Made by a program: the position numbers and the translations under genes | Notes under the pieces: model-generated | What the model was told of the DNA's origin: nothing | What the model saw: the letters and a program-made list of their open reading frames with translations, nothing else | Database searches by the model: none | Part shown: piece by piece, positions 8,382-17,070 of the stretch | Position numbering within the stretch: position 1 is the first letter of the stretch | Layout: every line of letters starts with the position of its first letter | Assembly: GCF_900699765.1 (NCBI RefSeq) | Contig: NZ_CAADHO010000002.1 | Span: 744,001 to 808,000 of the forward strand | Direction of reading: 5' to 3' | Source: Desulfoluna butyratoxydans | GTDB lineage: Bacteria; Desulfobacterota; Desulfobacteria; Desulfobacterales; Desulfolunaceae | Length of the DNA: 64,000 nucleotides

Positions 8382-9338
8382 TTACACCTTTCCCAATGCT
8401 TTCGGTCGGATCATGTCGAGGATGGGGTTTGCCAGGTTCATGAGAAGCACGGCAAACAGGGCACCATCCACCCAGGCCCCTTTGTTTCTGATCAGCACGG
8501 TGAGCACCCCGCCCCCGAAGCCGTAGATGAGCATGGGGACGACGTTTACCGGAGAGGAGGCGTCTTCCGTGGCCAGGAAGAAGGCGGCCACCAGCGTGTA
8601 ACCGCTGAGGAGATGGAAGACGGGTCCTGCGTAAAGGTCCGGGTTGCTCATGCTGAACAGCCAGGCGCTGACAAAGACGCCCGCCAGAAAGGAGAGAGAG
8701 ATCTCCCACCGGTTGATGCCGCGGATCATCAGGAAGATGCCGCCGGCAATGAGCCCGGCTCCGCAGACCGCTCCGATGCCACCGGCCTGGTGGCCCATGA
8801 GGAGTTCCATGGGGGGGTAGAGCTCGGCCATGCCCGCGCCGAAGAACTTCACGTTGATGAGGGGATCCACCATGGTCCACATCATGTCGTAATCCACGAG
8901 CATGCCGTTGAAGTTCATGAGGGAGGGCCAGGAGACGGTGAGGACCGCCGCGGAAAGGGCCGGCGGGCAGAAGGGGTTGCCCCCGATGCCGCCGAAGGCC
9001 ACCTTGCCCATGATGATGGCCACAAAGGTGCCGGTGATGACCATCCACCACGGGGCGGTTGCGGGCAGCAGCATGGAGAGGATGAGGCCCACCATGGCTG
9101 CGTTGCCGTCACCGACGGTGGGCTGCTGCTTCATGAGGGTGTTGGCGGCCAGCTCCCAGAAGATGGCCGAGGCCACGGCCAGGGCGGAAACACCCAGGGC
9201 AGGGGCGCCGAACATGACCCAGCCGGGGATCAGGGCCACAAGGGCAGCGGCCATGATGAGGTAGCTGCGCTTCATGACGGTGCAGGCGTCCCGGTAGAAG
9301 GGCGCGTGGGATACAATCAGTTTGGTTGAATCAGTCAT
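8382..9338 (-). CDS. rnfD: Rnf complex subunit RnfD
   Basis: The frame is open further upstream, but ATG 9338 starts the recognisable protein ('MTDSTKLIVSHAPFYRDACT') and overlaps the end of rnfC by eight bases, as expected for coupled genes. It is about 318 residues with many membrane helices. The conserved 'GGIGGNPFCPPALSAAVL' matches the RnfD/NqrB signature around the flavin site. RnfD is part of the ion-translocating core. Nothing unusual is seen. Confidence 0.95.
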   Translation of the reverse strand: MTDSTKLIVSHAPFYRDACTVMKRSYLIMAAALVALIPGWVMFGAPALGVSALAVASAIFWELAANTLMKQQPTVGDGNAAMVGLILSMLLPATAPWWMVITGTFVAIIMGKVAFGGIGGNPFCPPALSAAVLTVSWPSLMNFNGMLVDYDMMWTMVDPLINVKFFGAGMAELYPPMELLMGHQAGGIGAVCGAGLIAGGIFLMIRGINRWEISLSFLAGVFVSAWLFSMSNPDLYAGPVFHLLSGYTLVAAFFLATEDASSPVNVVPMLIYGFGGGVLTVLIRNKGAWVDGALFAVLLMNLANPILDMIRPKALGKV

Positions 9339-10635
9339 TGGAGCCTCCCGTTTCAGCACTCTTTTTACTCTCGGCAAGGGTGTGCCGCGCCAGCATGATC
9401 TGCTGGAACAGAGGCATCTTGGCCACGCAGATGAAGCTGCAGAGGCCGCATTCCACACAGGCGTCGAGATCGTACTTTTCCACCGCCTCTTCGTAGAGGC
9501 CGTTTTCCAGCATGCGGATAAGAAGGTTGACCGGGATGTTGGCCGGGCAGACACGCACACACTTGCCGCAGTTGATGCAGAATGTGTCGGTGAGGCGCGG
9601 CATGTTCTCCGGGCCGTAGCAGAGGATGGCGTCGGTGTCCGGGTCCACGGGGAAGTCCGGTGTGTAGACCGACATGCCGGTGAGGGGGCCGCCCACGATG
9701 AGGTGGTCTCGCTTCACAAGGGTCTCGCCCACCGCTTCGAAGATCCGGGAGATGGGGGTGCCGATGCGGGCATTGACCAGCTTGGTCTGCTTGTTTTTAA
9801 GGGTGAGGCTGACGAGCTTTTCCTGGGGAAGGCTTCGGGTGCGAAGGGCCTTTCCGGCGGCCGCCACAGACTCGGGGCTGAAGAAGAGAAAGCCGGCCTC
9901 TTCCAGGGTTTTGCCCGCTTCCACCGGGGTGCCGGACAGGCGCTTGGCCAGCAGGAGGGGGTTGCCGTTGGGGTAGAGGTTTTTCACCCCCACAGTCTCG
10001 CAGCCGGTGTCCCCGGCTTCGGCCTCCAGGTACTGGGGCAGGGCCAGGACCACGCGGGCCTTGGGCGCCAGCTCCTTGATGAAGTCCGCGCCGCGCTTGA
10101 AGTCGGCCTTACGGGCCTGGAGTGCGTATTGGTTGACGTTGGTGAAGAGGTCCTTTTCCAGGGCGCTCAGGATCACGGTGTGGATGCTGTCGCTTCCGAG
10201 CCGGGCAAAGGGCGGGCGTCCGGGAAGGTTGGACAGAAAGGCAAGGCTTGTTTCGCCTTTGGGGTCCTGGTCCAGGGCCTCGGAAAAGGCCGGGGAAGGC
10301 TCACCCTCTTCGCTGGTGGCGATGTTCACCAGGGCGAAGTGCCGTCCGTAGTTGCCGGTGCGGGTTTCCACGCTGCCGACGGTGCCGGAGACCGGCGCGG
10401 TCAGGTCGTGCTTCTTTTCATCAAACAGTCCGTAGAGGGCTCCCCGTTGAACCTCCACCCCTTTTTTCAGGATGGTTTTCTTTTTATCCACGAGGCTTTT
10501 CTGGTCGGCACCCACCTGAATCTGGAGGGTGACTTCCCCGGGGAGACCGGTGTCCACGGGGTCGGGAAGTCCGCCCTGCACCGTCTCGTAGGGCAGTTTT
10601 GCCGCCAGGTAGCCGAAAAACGATCGTCGTATCAT
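9331..10635 (-). CDS. rnfC: Rnf complex subunit RnfC, NADH/ferredoxin-side iron-sulfur flavoprotein
   Basis: The 434-residue peripheral subunit starts with 'FFGYLAAKLPYETVQGG'. It contains an NADH/FMN-binding region related to NuoF and ends with two 4Fe-4S motifs, 'CINCGKCVRVCPANIP' and 'CVECGLCSFIC'. RnfC is the cytoplasmic NAD(H)-reacting subunit. It is the first rnf gene on this strand, preceded by a 154-base gap and then the tetrahaem cytochrome gene. Confidence 0.96.
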   Translation of the reverse strand: MIRRSFFGYLAAKLPYETVQGGLPDPVDTGLPGEVTLQIQVGADQKSLVDKKKTILKKGVEVQRGALYGLFDEKKHDLTAPVSGTVGSVETRTGNYGRHFALVNIATSEEGEPSPAFSEALDQDPKGETSLAFLSNLPGRPPFARLGSDSIHTVILSALEKDLFTNVNQYALQARKADFKRGADFIKELAPKARVVLALPQYLEAEAGDTGCETVGVKNLYPNGNPLLLAKRLSGTPVEAGKTLEEAGFLFFSPESVAAAGKALRTRSLPQEKLVSLTLKNKQTKLVNARIGTPISRIFEAVGETLVKRDHLIVGGPLTGMSVYTPDFPVDPDTDAILCYGPENMPRLTDTFCINCGKCVRVCPANIPVNLLIRMLENGLYEEAVEKYDLDACVECGLCSFICVAKMPLFQQIMLARHTLAESKKSAETGGSND

Positions 10636-10789
10636 TGTAGTAGTCTCAGTCCCTGTGTTGTGATGGTGTTTTGGTGATGAGTCCAGCCGCCCGGAACGTT
10701 CCCATGGGTCGGGCCCATGGCCTTTCAGGCGCCGGCAAGGGGGTCGTCAAGGCATGGGCGGTGGCGTCATCTCATGACGAATAGGCCCG

Positions 10790-11170
10790 TTACTTTGGCG
10801 TGGCATGGCATTCCGCACATTCGGCGGGACCAGCCCCCATCTCTTCATGACAACCGATACACTGGGCGTGTATGGCGTCGGTTCGACCCATCACATCGTC
10901 GTCTTCCGACGCGCCGGGTTCATGGCATTCGCTGCAGTTGTACTCTTCATCACCGTCATCCAGGTTGTGATGGCATGAAGCGCAGTCCGTGTCGTACTCA
11001 TTGACATGGATCTGGTGGGTAAAAAGTACATCCCCCGCGCTTCCCTTGAAGAGCATACGAACCGGTTCTTCCGGCGCGTCAGGCTTCAGCACCGTGTAGC
11101 ACAGCGCCGCTGTCGCCAGCAGAACCAATCCCAGTATGACGGCCAGTTTCCTCTCGTTTTCTGGGCGCAT
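10790..11170 (-). CDS. Rnf-associated tetrahaem cytochrome c (class III type)
   Basis: This 126-residue protein has an N-terminal membrane/signal segment (LAVILGLVLLATAALCYTVL) and four haem-binding CxxCH motifs: CASCHH, CSECH, CIGCH and CAECH. Extra His residues ('FTHQIH', 'HAQC') are spaced as in cytochrome c3/c7 proteins. It is periplasmic, probably anchored by the uncleaved helix. Multihaem cytochromes next to rnf are known in sulfate reducers and in Methanosarcina acetivorans, where they link Rnf to periplasmic electron carriers. It precedes rnfC on the same strand, so co-transcription is likely. Confidence 0.92.
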   Translation of the reverse strand: MRPENERKLAVILGLVLLATAALCYTVLKPDAPEEPVRMLFKGSAGDVLFTHQIHVNEYDTDCASCHHNLDDGDEEYNCSECHEPGASEDDDVMGRTDAIHAQCIGCHEEMGAGPAECAECHATPK

Positions 11171-11898
11171 CCTAAGTCAACTTCCTCTCTCATCCTTGCA
11201 GGCCTTGGGCGGAAGGCGCGAGCCCTTTGGTTTTCCGGCCATGGGCGAGCCGAGGCCCGGCGCCCATGTGCAAAACCCTCCGGCGTGTCGACGGGTGTTG
11301 CATCCCTTCTTCCAACTTAAGTCCTGGGTGGTTAAATAGTGAGTGTGTTTCTCAAGGCAGCGTCAAGCGGTAAGGACCGTGGGCGTCCATGAAAACAGCG
11401 ACCGGACAGCTGACCGGCGTCACGTAACGTGACCGGTGAGGTCGCCGCGTGCGGATGCACGTCGTTCATGTTCCCGGGTCCCCGACTATACCCCCTTCAT
11501 GTGATGACACCTTCGTCCGGGGCGGCACGCCCGACAAAATTGAGGTAACCGTCCCGTGTACTCCACGTGCCTGAGAAATCCCTGTTTTTTGGCCGTTCCG
11601 GGGGAACCCCTGTGAATCTATGATGAAACCGGGCACACCCTTGGGCCAGGTGAAAAATTATCAAGCAATTAATCGCAAGAACTGTACCAGAAAACATTCT
11701 TATTGTGTAGCGATGGATTTGACAACGGGAGGGGGATTTTTTGTTTCGGAGGAGCGGAAAGCTGCGATTGACAATGGCTTGCCTCCGCAAATCAGGAAAA
11801 AAAGGTCTCATTTACAGGAGCAATTCCGGAAAAAAGAGGAGAGCCGTCTTGAAAAAAGGTTCCCCTGAAGGGACGTTGGTTGCGTGATAGGACCGTTG
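11171..11898. other. Gene-free gap between rseC and the rnf-linked cytochrome
   Basis: No convincing gene is seen on either strand. A small inverted repeat, GTTCC-GGG-GGAAC, lies near 11588-11600. The promoter of the cytochrome-rnf unit must lie in or upstream of here, but I could not fix it. Confidence 0.5.
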
Positions 11899-12342
11899 TC
11901 AGGCCAGGGGCGCTCCGGGAAGAATGCGAGTAATGCGTGGGGTGTAGGAGTCCCCCCGGGCAATCTTCCCCTCAAAGAAGCGGATGATGACAAAGGAGAC
12001 GGCCAGGGCCCCGAACCCACCGATACCGGCGGCAAGGGAGGGGTTCATCCCGTGGGCCGGGCCCAGGGTGTTTCCGGCGGCCGCCCCTGCCATGAGGGCA
12101 AATACCGGAAAGATATAGGCCAGAAGGGACATCTTGATGAGGGTGCCGGTGCCGATGGAGACGAGGACCCGGTCCCCGATGTGGGCTCCGGCATCGTTGA
12201 TGGCGCACACCTCCATGGATTTTCCCGAGGCATGGCAGGATCCCTTGGAGGCACAGCCCTCGCAGGCGGAGGTGCGGACGGTTTCCACCCAGGCGCGGCC
12301 GTGGGATGCTGTTTTGATGACGATGCCTTCTTCTTGTCTCAT
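11899..12342 (-). CDS. rseC: RseC family protein (SoxR-reducing system / Rnf-associated)
   Basis: ATG 12342 follows a clear RBS (AAGGA) and gives 147 residues. The N-terminus 'EEGIVIKTASHGRAWVET' and the four-cysteine cluster 'CEGCASKGSCHAS' plus 'VCAIN' are typical of RseC. Two membrane helices follow (about residues 75-95 and 105-125), then a short charged tail. In E. coli RseC works with the Rsx (Rnf) complex in keeping SoxR reduced. In anaerobes it commonly accompanies rnf and may act in assembly or redox coupling. The frame extends upstream to 12630 without family similarity. Confidence 0.88.
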   Translation of the reverse strand: MRQEEGIVIKTASHGRAWVETVRTSACEGCASKGSCHASGKSMEVCAINDAGAHIGDRVLVSIGTGTLIKMSLLAYIFPVFALMAGAAAGNTLGPAHGMNPSLAAGIGGFGALAVSFVIIRFFEGKIARGDSYTPRITRILPGAPLA

Positions 12343-13218
12343 GGTGTGTCCTTCAAGGTGGTTGGGTCCATCCCCGCGCTTTTCAGCTGGGGCACATGGC
12401 ACCATATAAGATGCCCGCACAAAAATCAAAGGTCCGGTGACCGTGGCCCCGGAGGGGGCTGATTCGGGCTGGGGAACCGGGGCAAGGGCCCCCCGGAAAA
12501 AGAGGAACCCGCATCGTCGACAGCGGCCAAACGGGTCAAGAGAGTGAAAAACGGGGGGATGGTTTCCATTCTCAGAACAAGGGGCCGGGACGATGCGGGT
12601 CCGGTGCCAATGCAGGCAGGAGAGAAACATTACAACATGCGTGCCATGTGGGCTGGAAAAAATTTCCCCATGATTTCAGCAGGTGAAAGGGGCGTTGGGG
12701 ACCCTGTGGTGTCCGAAATAACGGATGGGGGCGGGCCGGTGTACGGATTTTTGGAAAACAGGCGGGTTGCACGCCCGGAAGGGGAGACATTTGGCGTTGT
12801 TGGGCGGTGTTCGGGGGAACAATGGAAAAAAGATGCATTTGAAAAAGTGGCATAATTTTTGTAAGAAGTAGGGGACAAAGACGGGGCTTAACCCGTTATG
12901 GAAAGGGGTGGCCGGAAAAGCCCGATGCAGGGCATGTCCCCGGTGGAGCCACAGGACGTATGGCAACGGGGCCATTCCATGTGTCGGCACATTTTATCCG
13001 GGTCACCATTTTGCTAAAATGGTATCGTTGTGAAAAGTCGGGTATTTACATTTTTGGAAACCGGCTGTAAAGTGACCTCGACCTCATGGCTTGCCGAGGT
13101 CGGGACGACCCGTCGGCTCATCGACGTGTGACACGTTTATCAAGACTGTGTGGCGGGTGATACAAGGCGACCCGGGGGTTGCCGGAACCAACACCTAATA
13201 TCCTTCTATGGGGTAGTT
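12343..13218. other. Long leader/intergenic region between rseC and rnfB
   Basis: About 875 bases separate these divergent genes, and no reading frame looks real. Two inverted repeats stand out: ACCATTTT-GCT-AAAATGGT (13005-13023) and GACCTCG...CGAGGTC (13074-13101). Both lie upstream of rnfB and could be an operator and a leader hairpin. Confidence 0.5.
13005..13023. promoter_or_regulatory. Perfect palindrome upstream of rnfB, possible operator
   Basis: ACCATTTT and AAAATGGT are 8-bp perfect arms around GCT. With no U-run it is unlikely to be a terminator. It lies about 200 bases before rnfB; an operator or RNA hairpin is inference. Confidence 0.4.
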
Positions 13219-14178
13219 ATGACCATTGTGATTCCTTTACTGGTACTTTGTGGGCTGGGAGCTGCCATTGGCCTTCTGCTTGCCCTTGCCGACAAAAAAC
13301 TTGCCGTCGAGACCAACCCTCTTATCGATGAGGTCGCCGACATCCTCCCTGCGGGTAACTGCGCCAACTGCGGCTATGCCGGGTGCGGACAGTACGCCGA
13401 AGCCGTGGTGGAAGACCCGGAGGTGCGCCCTGATCTCTGTACGCCGGGGGGCAACGAGGTGGCCCAGAAAATTGCCGCGCTCACCGGAAAAAAAGCTGCG
13501 GAGATCAAGCCTGTAAAGGCCGTGGCCCGTTGCAAGGGCTGTCCCGAAACCAACAGCACCACCAAATACATCTATAACGGCTTAAACGACTGCGAAGCCG
13601 CGGCCAACCTCTTTGCCGGTGAAAAAGGCTGCGAATACGGCTGCCTTGGACTGGGGAACTGCGTACGTGCCTGTCCCTTTGACGCCCTTGTCATCGGCGA
13701 GCTCAACGTGCCCAAGGTAAACGTGGACAATTGCGTGGGATGCGGCCTCTGCGTCACGGCATGCCCCAGGGACATCATGGTCCTGGTCCCCGACAACGCC
13801 GTCAGCGTCATCGGCTGCCAGAACCGCCAGAAGGGCGGCCAGACCAAAAAGGTCTGCAACGTGGGCTGCATCGGCTGCCGTCTCTGCGTCAAGGCCTGTC
13901 CCCATGACGCCATGAAGGTGGTGGACAACCTCTGCGAGATCGATTACGACAAATGCCAGTTCTGTGAAGACGCACCCTGTCTCCAGGTCCAGTGCAAGCC
14001 CGGGGTTATCGCCCCCGGCTACGGCGCACCCATCAAGTTCCTCACCGGAAAGATGACCGAGCTTGAAGAGAAGGTCGAGCCCAAGGCCACCGAGGCCGCA
14101 CCTGAAAAAGCGGCAGAGGCTCCCGAAGCAGAAGCACCCAAAGAGGAGAAGAAGGAAGCGGCAGAAGCCGAAGCCTGA
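13219..14178 (+). CDS. rnfB: Rnf complex subunit RnfB, multi-cluster ferredoxin subunit
   Basis: ATG 13219 starts 'MTIVIPLLVLCGLGAAIGLL', the membrane anchor. The RnfB signature 'GNCANCGYAGCGQYAEAV' follows, with a further Cys before 'TPGG', forming the first 4Fe-4S site. Several ferredoxin-type motifs come next: 'CEYGCLGLGNCVRACP', 'CVGCGLCVTACP', 'CIGCRLCVKACP' and a Cys-rich 'CQFCEDAPCLQVQC'. The last 35 residues are a low-complexity Ala/Glu/Lys tail. RnfB is the entry point for ferredoxin electrons. Unusually it stands apart from rnfCDGEA, on the other strand about 2.6 kb from rnfC. It is followed by a strong terminator. Confidence 0.95.
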   Translation: MTIVIPLLVLCGLGAAIGLLLALADKKLAVETNPLIDEVADILPAGNCANCGYAGCGQYAEAVVEDPEVRPDLCTPGGNEVAQKIAALTGKKAAEIKPVKAVARCKGCPETNSTTKYIYNGLNDCEAAANLFAGEKGCEYGCLGLGNCVRACPFDALVIGELNVPKVNVDNCVGCGLCVTACPRDIMVLVPDNAVSVIGCQNRQKGGQTKKVCNVGCIGCRLCVKACPHDAMKVVDNLCEIDYDKCQFCEDAPCLQVQCKPGVIAPGYGAPIKFLTGKMTELEEKVEPKATEAAPEKAAEAPEAEAPKEEKKEAAEAEA

Positions 14179-14218
14179 TTCTAAGAGGGTGAGCGCACCA
14201 TATTGTGCATGATATAAA

Positions 14219-14254
14219 GGGGCACCGACCTTAAGGTCGGTGCCCCTTTTTTAT
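14219..14254. terminator. Convergent Rho-independent terminator between rnfB and etfA
   Basis: A perfect 12-bp stem, GGGGCACCGACC / GGTCGGTGCCCC, with loop TTAA is followed by TTTTTTATT. The etfA stop codon on the other strand falls inside the T-run. Confidence 0.93.
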
Positions 14255-15201
14255 TGGGTTGCCAAAAGCGCCAGGGTCGCCTCCATGAAGGGAAGGAGAT
14301 CGGCCTCAATGATAAGGTCGCTGACGGCGTGGATGGCCGCATCCGGGTCGCGGTTCACCGAAACCACGGTGGTGCCTTGGGGGATTCCTGCAAGGTGCTG
14401 GGTGGAGCCGGAGATGCCCAGGGCGATGTAGAGATCCGCGGTGATGGCGGTGCCCGTGATCCCCACCTGGCAAGGATAGGGCATCCAGCCCATGTCCACG
14501 AGGGGGCGGGAGCACCCAGTGGCGGCACCGGGCAGGGCGTCGGCAAAGCGGCGGAACAGGGACAGGTTCTCCTGTGAGCCGATGCCCCGGCCCACGGAGA
14601 CCACCACCCGGGCGCCGGACAGGGCGGTGTTTCCTTTTTCCCGAGCCGATGTGGAGCGGATGCGGACAGGGCCCGGAGCCACAGTCAAAGGGCGGACAGT
14701 GACACGCCCCGTAACATCGGCGCCCGGAGCAGGGGAGAGCGCCCCGGCCTGCAGGGTGATCACCCCGCCAGCGGGGGCCTTGACGTGGAGGCGGGAGGTG
14801 CCTGATCCGGCGCTGCGAAAAAAGGTCGCCGTTTCCGTCTCGTATCCTGTCACACAGGGAACCGTGGGGAGTCCCAAGCCCACAGCCAGGACCGGGGCCA
14901 CTTCCATGGACCAGGGCGTGTGGGACAACAGGAGGTGCCGGAGCCCTTGTGCGGGGAGCACCGCCCTGAGGGCCGTTGCCATGTCCGCGGCAGGATGGGC
15001 TTCCAGGTCACACACCAACCCCAGGGTGTCTATTCCCGAGGCTTCGGCAAACCGGCTGGCGCCAAGGGCCGCCTCTTTTCCGCACACCACTGCCATGATG
15101 CCGGATGTTTCGGTTTTGTTCAGCCGCAGGGCCAGGGCCGCCAGCTCCATGGAGACGGCGGGCAGGTGGGTGCCGGAGATGTCGATGATAAGTGCGATCA
15201 T
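14251..15201 (-). CDS. etfA: Electron transfer flavoprotein alpha subunit, copy 1
   Basis: The 316-residue protein ends in a typical EtfA FAD domain: 'VSVGRGIGSQENLSLFRRFA', 'SRPLVDMGW', then 'LYIALGISGSTQHLAGI' and 'VVSVNRDPDAAI', matching the EtfA family signature. EtfAB accepts electrons from acyl-CoA dehydrogenases. It lies downstream of etfB on the same strand; a partial repeat copy (15248-15330) separates the two. The pair is divergent from the ACAD10/11-like cluster and is the natural electron acceptor for that dehydrogenase. Confidence 0.93.
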   Translation of the reverse strand: MIALIIDISGTHLPAVSMELAALALRLNKTETSGIMAVVCGKEAALGASRFAEASGIDTLGLVCDLEAHPAADMATALRAVLPAQGLRHLLLSHTPWSMEVAPVLAVGLGLPTVPCVTGYETETATFFRSAGSGTSRLHVKAPAGGVITLQAGALSPAPGADVTGRVTVRPLTVAPGPVRIRSTSAREKGNTALSGARVVVSVGRGIGSQENLSLFRRFADALPGAATGCSRPLVDMGWMPYPCQVGITGTAITADLYIALGISGSTQHLAGIPQGTTVVSVNRDPDAAIHAVSDLIIEADLLPFMEATLALLATQ

Positions 15202-15247
15202 GATGTCAGGATAAAGTAGATAATAGGAAATAGGTTATAGGTTATAG

Positions 15248-15330
15248 GCCGTTGCGCTTTGGCCCGAGGAACGAGGGGCAAAGCGCAACGGCAATCTGCT
15301 TTTGAGGTGGCTCACCTCGCCGCCGGAGGC
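15248..15330. repeat. Structured intergenic repeat, half copy between etfB and etfA
   Basis: The hairpin arms GCCGTTGCGCTTTG / CAAAGCGCAACGGC are fully complementary around a CCGAGGAACGAGG core. A second hairpin, GAGGTGGCTCACCTC, and the right end CGCCGGAGGC follow. Confidence 0.8.
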
Positions 15331-15339
15331 CTGCTTTTT

Positions 15340-16104
15340 TTATTCTGGCAACACCTGGCGTTCCTTGAGATAGGCGATGACGTGTGCGGCCTGCTCTTCC
15401 GGTGATCCCTTGATGCGGAGGCCGCGGCCCCTTTGGAGCGGGGGGGAGGTACCGGTGACCGGGGTCGTGACCGTGGGGGCTGCCGGGGGCGCTTTTTGGC
15501 ACTCAACGGGCTGGCTGCGCGCTTTGATCATGTGGGCGATGTTGGGGTAGCGGGGGGTGTTGAACCCCTGTTGCACGGTGACAAGGCAGGGAAAGGGCAG
15601 GCTCACCACCTGCCGCATGCCTGCCCCGGCGTCCCGGGTGACCTCCAGAACGTGGGGGGCTTTTTCGATGCGGAGCTTTTCCACGACCTGGCAGGTGTGG
15701 GTGATGCCCAGCATGGCGGCAAGGGCCGGGCCGGTCATGCCCTGCATGAGGTCTTCGCTCATGGCCCCGCAGAGGATGAGATCGGGCCTGAGGTCGTCAA
15801 GGACCGGAAACAGGGCAGCAGCCGTTTCCGTGGCGCAGAGGGGCTCAATGTCTGCCTTGATCTGGATGGCTTTATCGGCCCCCATGCCGAGTCCGCGCCT
15901 CAGGGCTTCGGTGACCCGGTGGGGGCCCACGGAGATCAGGGTGAGCACGGTGCCCTCCATGGACTCTTTGATGCGAAGGGCCTCTTCCAGGGCGTGTTCG
16001 TCCAGGCGGTTGATGCGAAAGTCCCCGGGTGATGCCTCCGTGTCCGGCTGGAGCTGCGTGGAACCGGTGTTGTGGATCTGCTTGATGAGCACAGCGATGT
16101 GCAT
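15340..16104 (-). CDS. etfB: Electron transfer flavoprotein beta subunit, copy 1
   Basis: This 254-residue protein begins 'MHIAVLIKQIHNTG' and carries 'INRLDEHALEEALRIKE', the EtfB helix near the nucleotide site, then 'ISVGPHRVTEALRRGLGMGADKA', all typical of EtfB. The C-terminal ~50 residues are variable, with a Pro/Thr-rich linker before the terminal helix that normally embraces EtfA. It is the first gene of the etfBA pair. An inverted-repeat operator candidate lies 70-100 bases upstream, between it and the divergent phosphatase gene. Confidence 0.92.
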   Translation of the reverse strand: MHIAVLIKQIHNTGSTQLQPDTEASPGDFRINRLDEHALEEALRIKESMEGTVLTLISVGPHRVTEALRRGLGMGADKAIQIKADIEPLCATETAAALFPVLDDLRPDLILCGAMSEDLMQGMTGPALAAMLGITHTCQVVEKLRIEKAPHVLEVTRDAGAGMRQVVSLPFPCLVTVQQGFNTPRYPNIAHMIKARSQPVECQKAPPAAPTVTTPVTGTSPPLQRGRGLRIKGSPEEQAAHVIAYLKERQVLPE

Positions 16105-16175
16105 GGGACCTCTCCCCCTTTTTCCGGTTTCGTGGGTACATGGTTACTGTAGCGTGGGGGGAAAAGGGTTTCAAC

Positions 16176-16202
16176 AAAAAAAAGCGAGCGCTCGTTTTTT
16201 TT
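16176..16202. promoter_or_regulatory. Palindromic operator candidate (TetR type)
   Basis: The centre CGAGCGCTCG (16185-16194) is a perfect palindrome, flanked by an A-tract on the left and a T-tract on the right. It lies directly before the -35 box of the phosphatase gene and upstream of etfB. Such sites are typical of TetR-family acyl-CoA regulators; the TetR gene at 18662 is the obvious candidate. Confidence 0.55.
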
Positions 16203-16203
16203 C

Positions 16204-16232
16204 TTGACAGGGGGCGTCGGCCTTTTTAGAGT
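16204..16232 (+). promoter_or_regulatory. Sigma-70-type promoter for the ACAD10/11-like cluster
   Basis: TTGACA (16204-16209), a 17-base spacer and TAGAGT (16227-16232). The palindrome abuts the -35 box, so a bound repressor would block polymerase. Confidence 0.55.
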
Positions 16233-16366
16233 GTGATTCAGCAGCGATACCGCGGCAGCACCAGGCAGGGGCTGCCGATGATCCGTGTGGCCGGTCGCGG
16301 GCCAGCCTTTCCTCACTGACACATCTCCGCGGCCGGTCATCTCACCTGAACGAAGGGGATACGGAC

Positions 16367-17059
16367 ATGGCCCGAATCATTTTCATACGGCACGGGCAGG
16401 CCGCCTTTGGAAGCCAGCGCTATGACAGCCTCACCGACCTGGGAAAAGCCCAGGCCAAAGCGGTGGGGGACCACTTCAGCGCCTGCAAGGTCTCCTTTGA
16501 CCGGGTGGTGGCAGGAGAGCCGGAGCGCCAGCAGGCGTCCGCAGCCCTGGCCCTGTCCGTGATGAACACGCCCCGGGATGTGGCGGTTTGTTCCGATTTT
16601 AACGAATACGACCACATGGGCATCATTGACGCTGCCCATCCCCTCATTGCCCGAAGCCATCCCCATCTGACAGAGGCCCTTGACGCCCGTTTTTCCAACC
16701 ATACCTTTCAGCCGTTTTTTGAAGAGGCCCTCTCTCTCTGGGTGGGCGGCATGCCCCTGCCTTCGGGGGTGGAGTCCTTTGGCGCGTTTGCCGGGCGTGT
16801 CCGTTCCGGCCTTATGGGCCTTGCAGCAGACCTTGCCCCCCGGGAAACCGTCGCTGTCTTTTCTTCGGGCGGTGCCATTGCCATGGCCCTGGGGGTTGCC
16901 CTCAACCTGTCGCCGTCGGAGTCCATGGCCCTTTCATGGGAGCTTGTAAACGGGGGGTATTCGACCCTGCGTGTCGGCAAACGAGGGATACGTCTCATGG
17001 ACGCCAACGTGTCCGCCCATCTGGCCCTTCTGGGCCGGGAGTGGGTGACGTATAGATAA
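16367..17059 (+). CDS. Histidine phosphatase superfamily protein
   Basis: The 230-residue protein opens with the RHG motif 'IIFIRHGQAAFG', whose His would carry the phosphate. It continues with 'YDSLTDLGKAQAKAVGDHF' and 'VAGEPERQQASAAL', the usual second-shell pattern. At the place of the second catalytic His, the family 'SHGG' reads 'SSGGAIAMALG', so His is replaced by Ser. It starts a plus-strand group with an ACAD10/11-like dehydrogenase, a TetR regulator, an ACAD10/11-like kinase and an SDR. The role may be to remove phosphate from an acyl intermediate or side product; that is inference. Confidence 0.85.
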   Translation: MARIIFIRHGQAAFGSQRYDSLTDLGKAQAKAVGDHFSACKVSFDRVVAGEPERQQASAALALSVMNTPRDVAVCSDFNEYDHMGIIDAAHPLIARSHPHLTEALDARFSNHTFQPFFEEALSLWVGGMPLPSGVESFGAFAGRVRSGLMGLAADLAPRETVAVFSSGGAIAMALGVALNLSPSESMALSWELVNGGYSTLRVGKRGIRLMDANVSAHLALLGREWVTYR

Positions 17060-17070
17060 AGATTTGGCGC

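Noticed and set aside
11497..11811. 104-codon minus-strand frame in the rseC-cytochrome gap
   Set aside because: No RBS, odd composition, no family resemblance and no operon logic.
12544..12855. 103-codon plus-strand frame upstream of rnfB
   Set aside because: Low-complexity Gly/Arg-rich product without motifs; likely chance in high-GC DNA.
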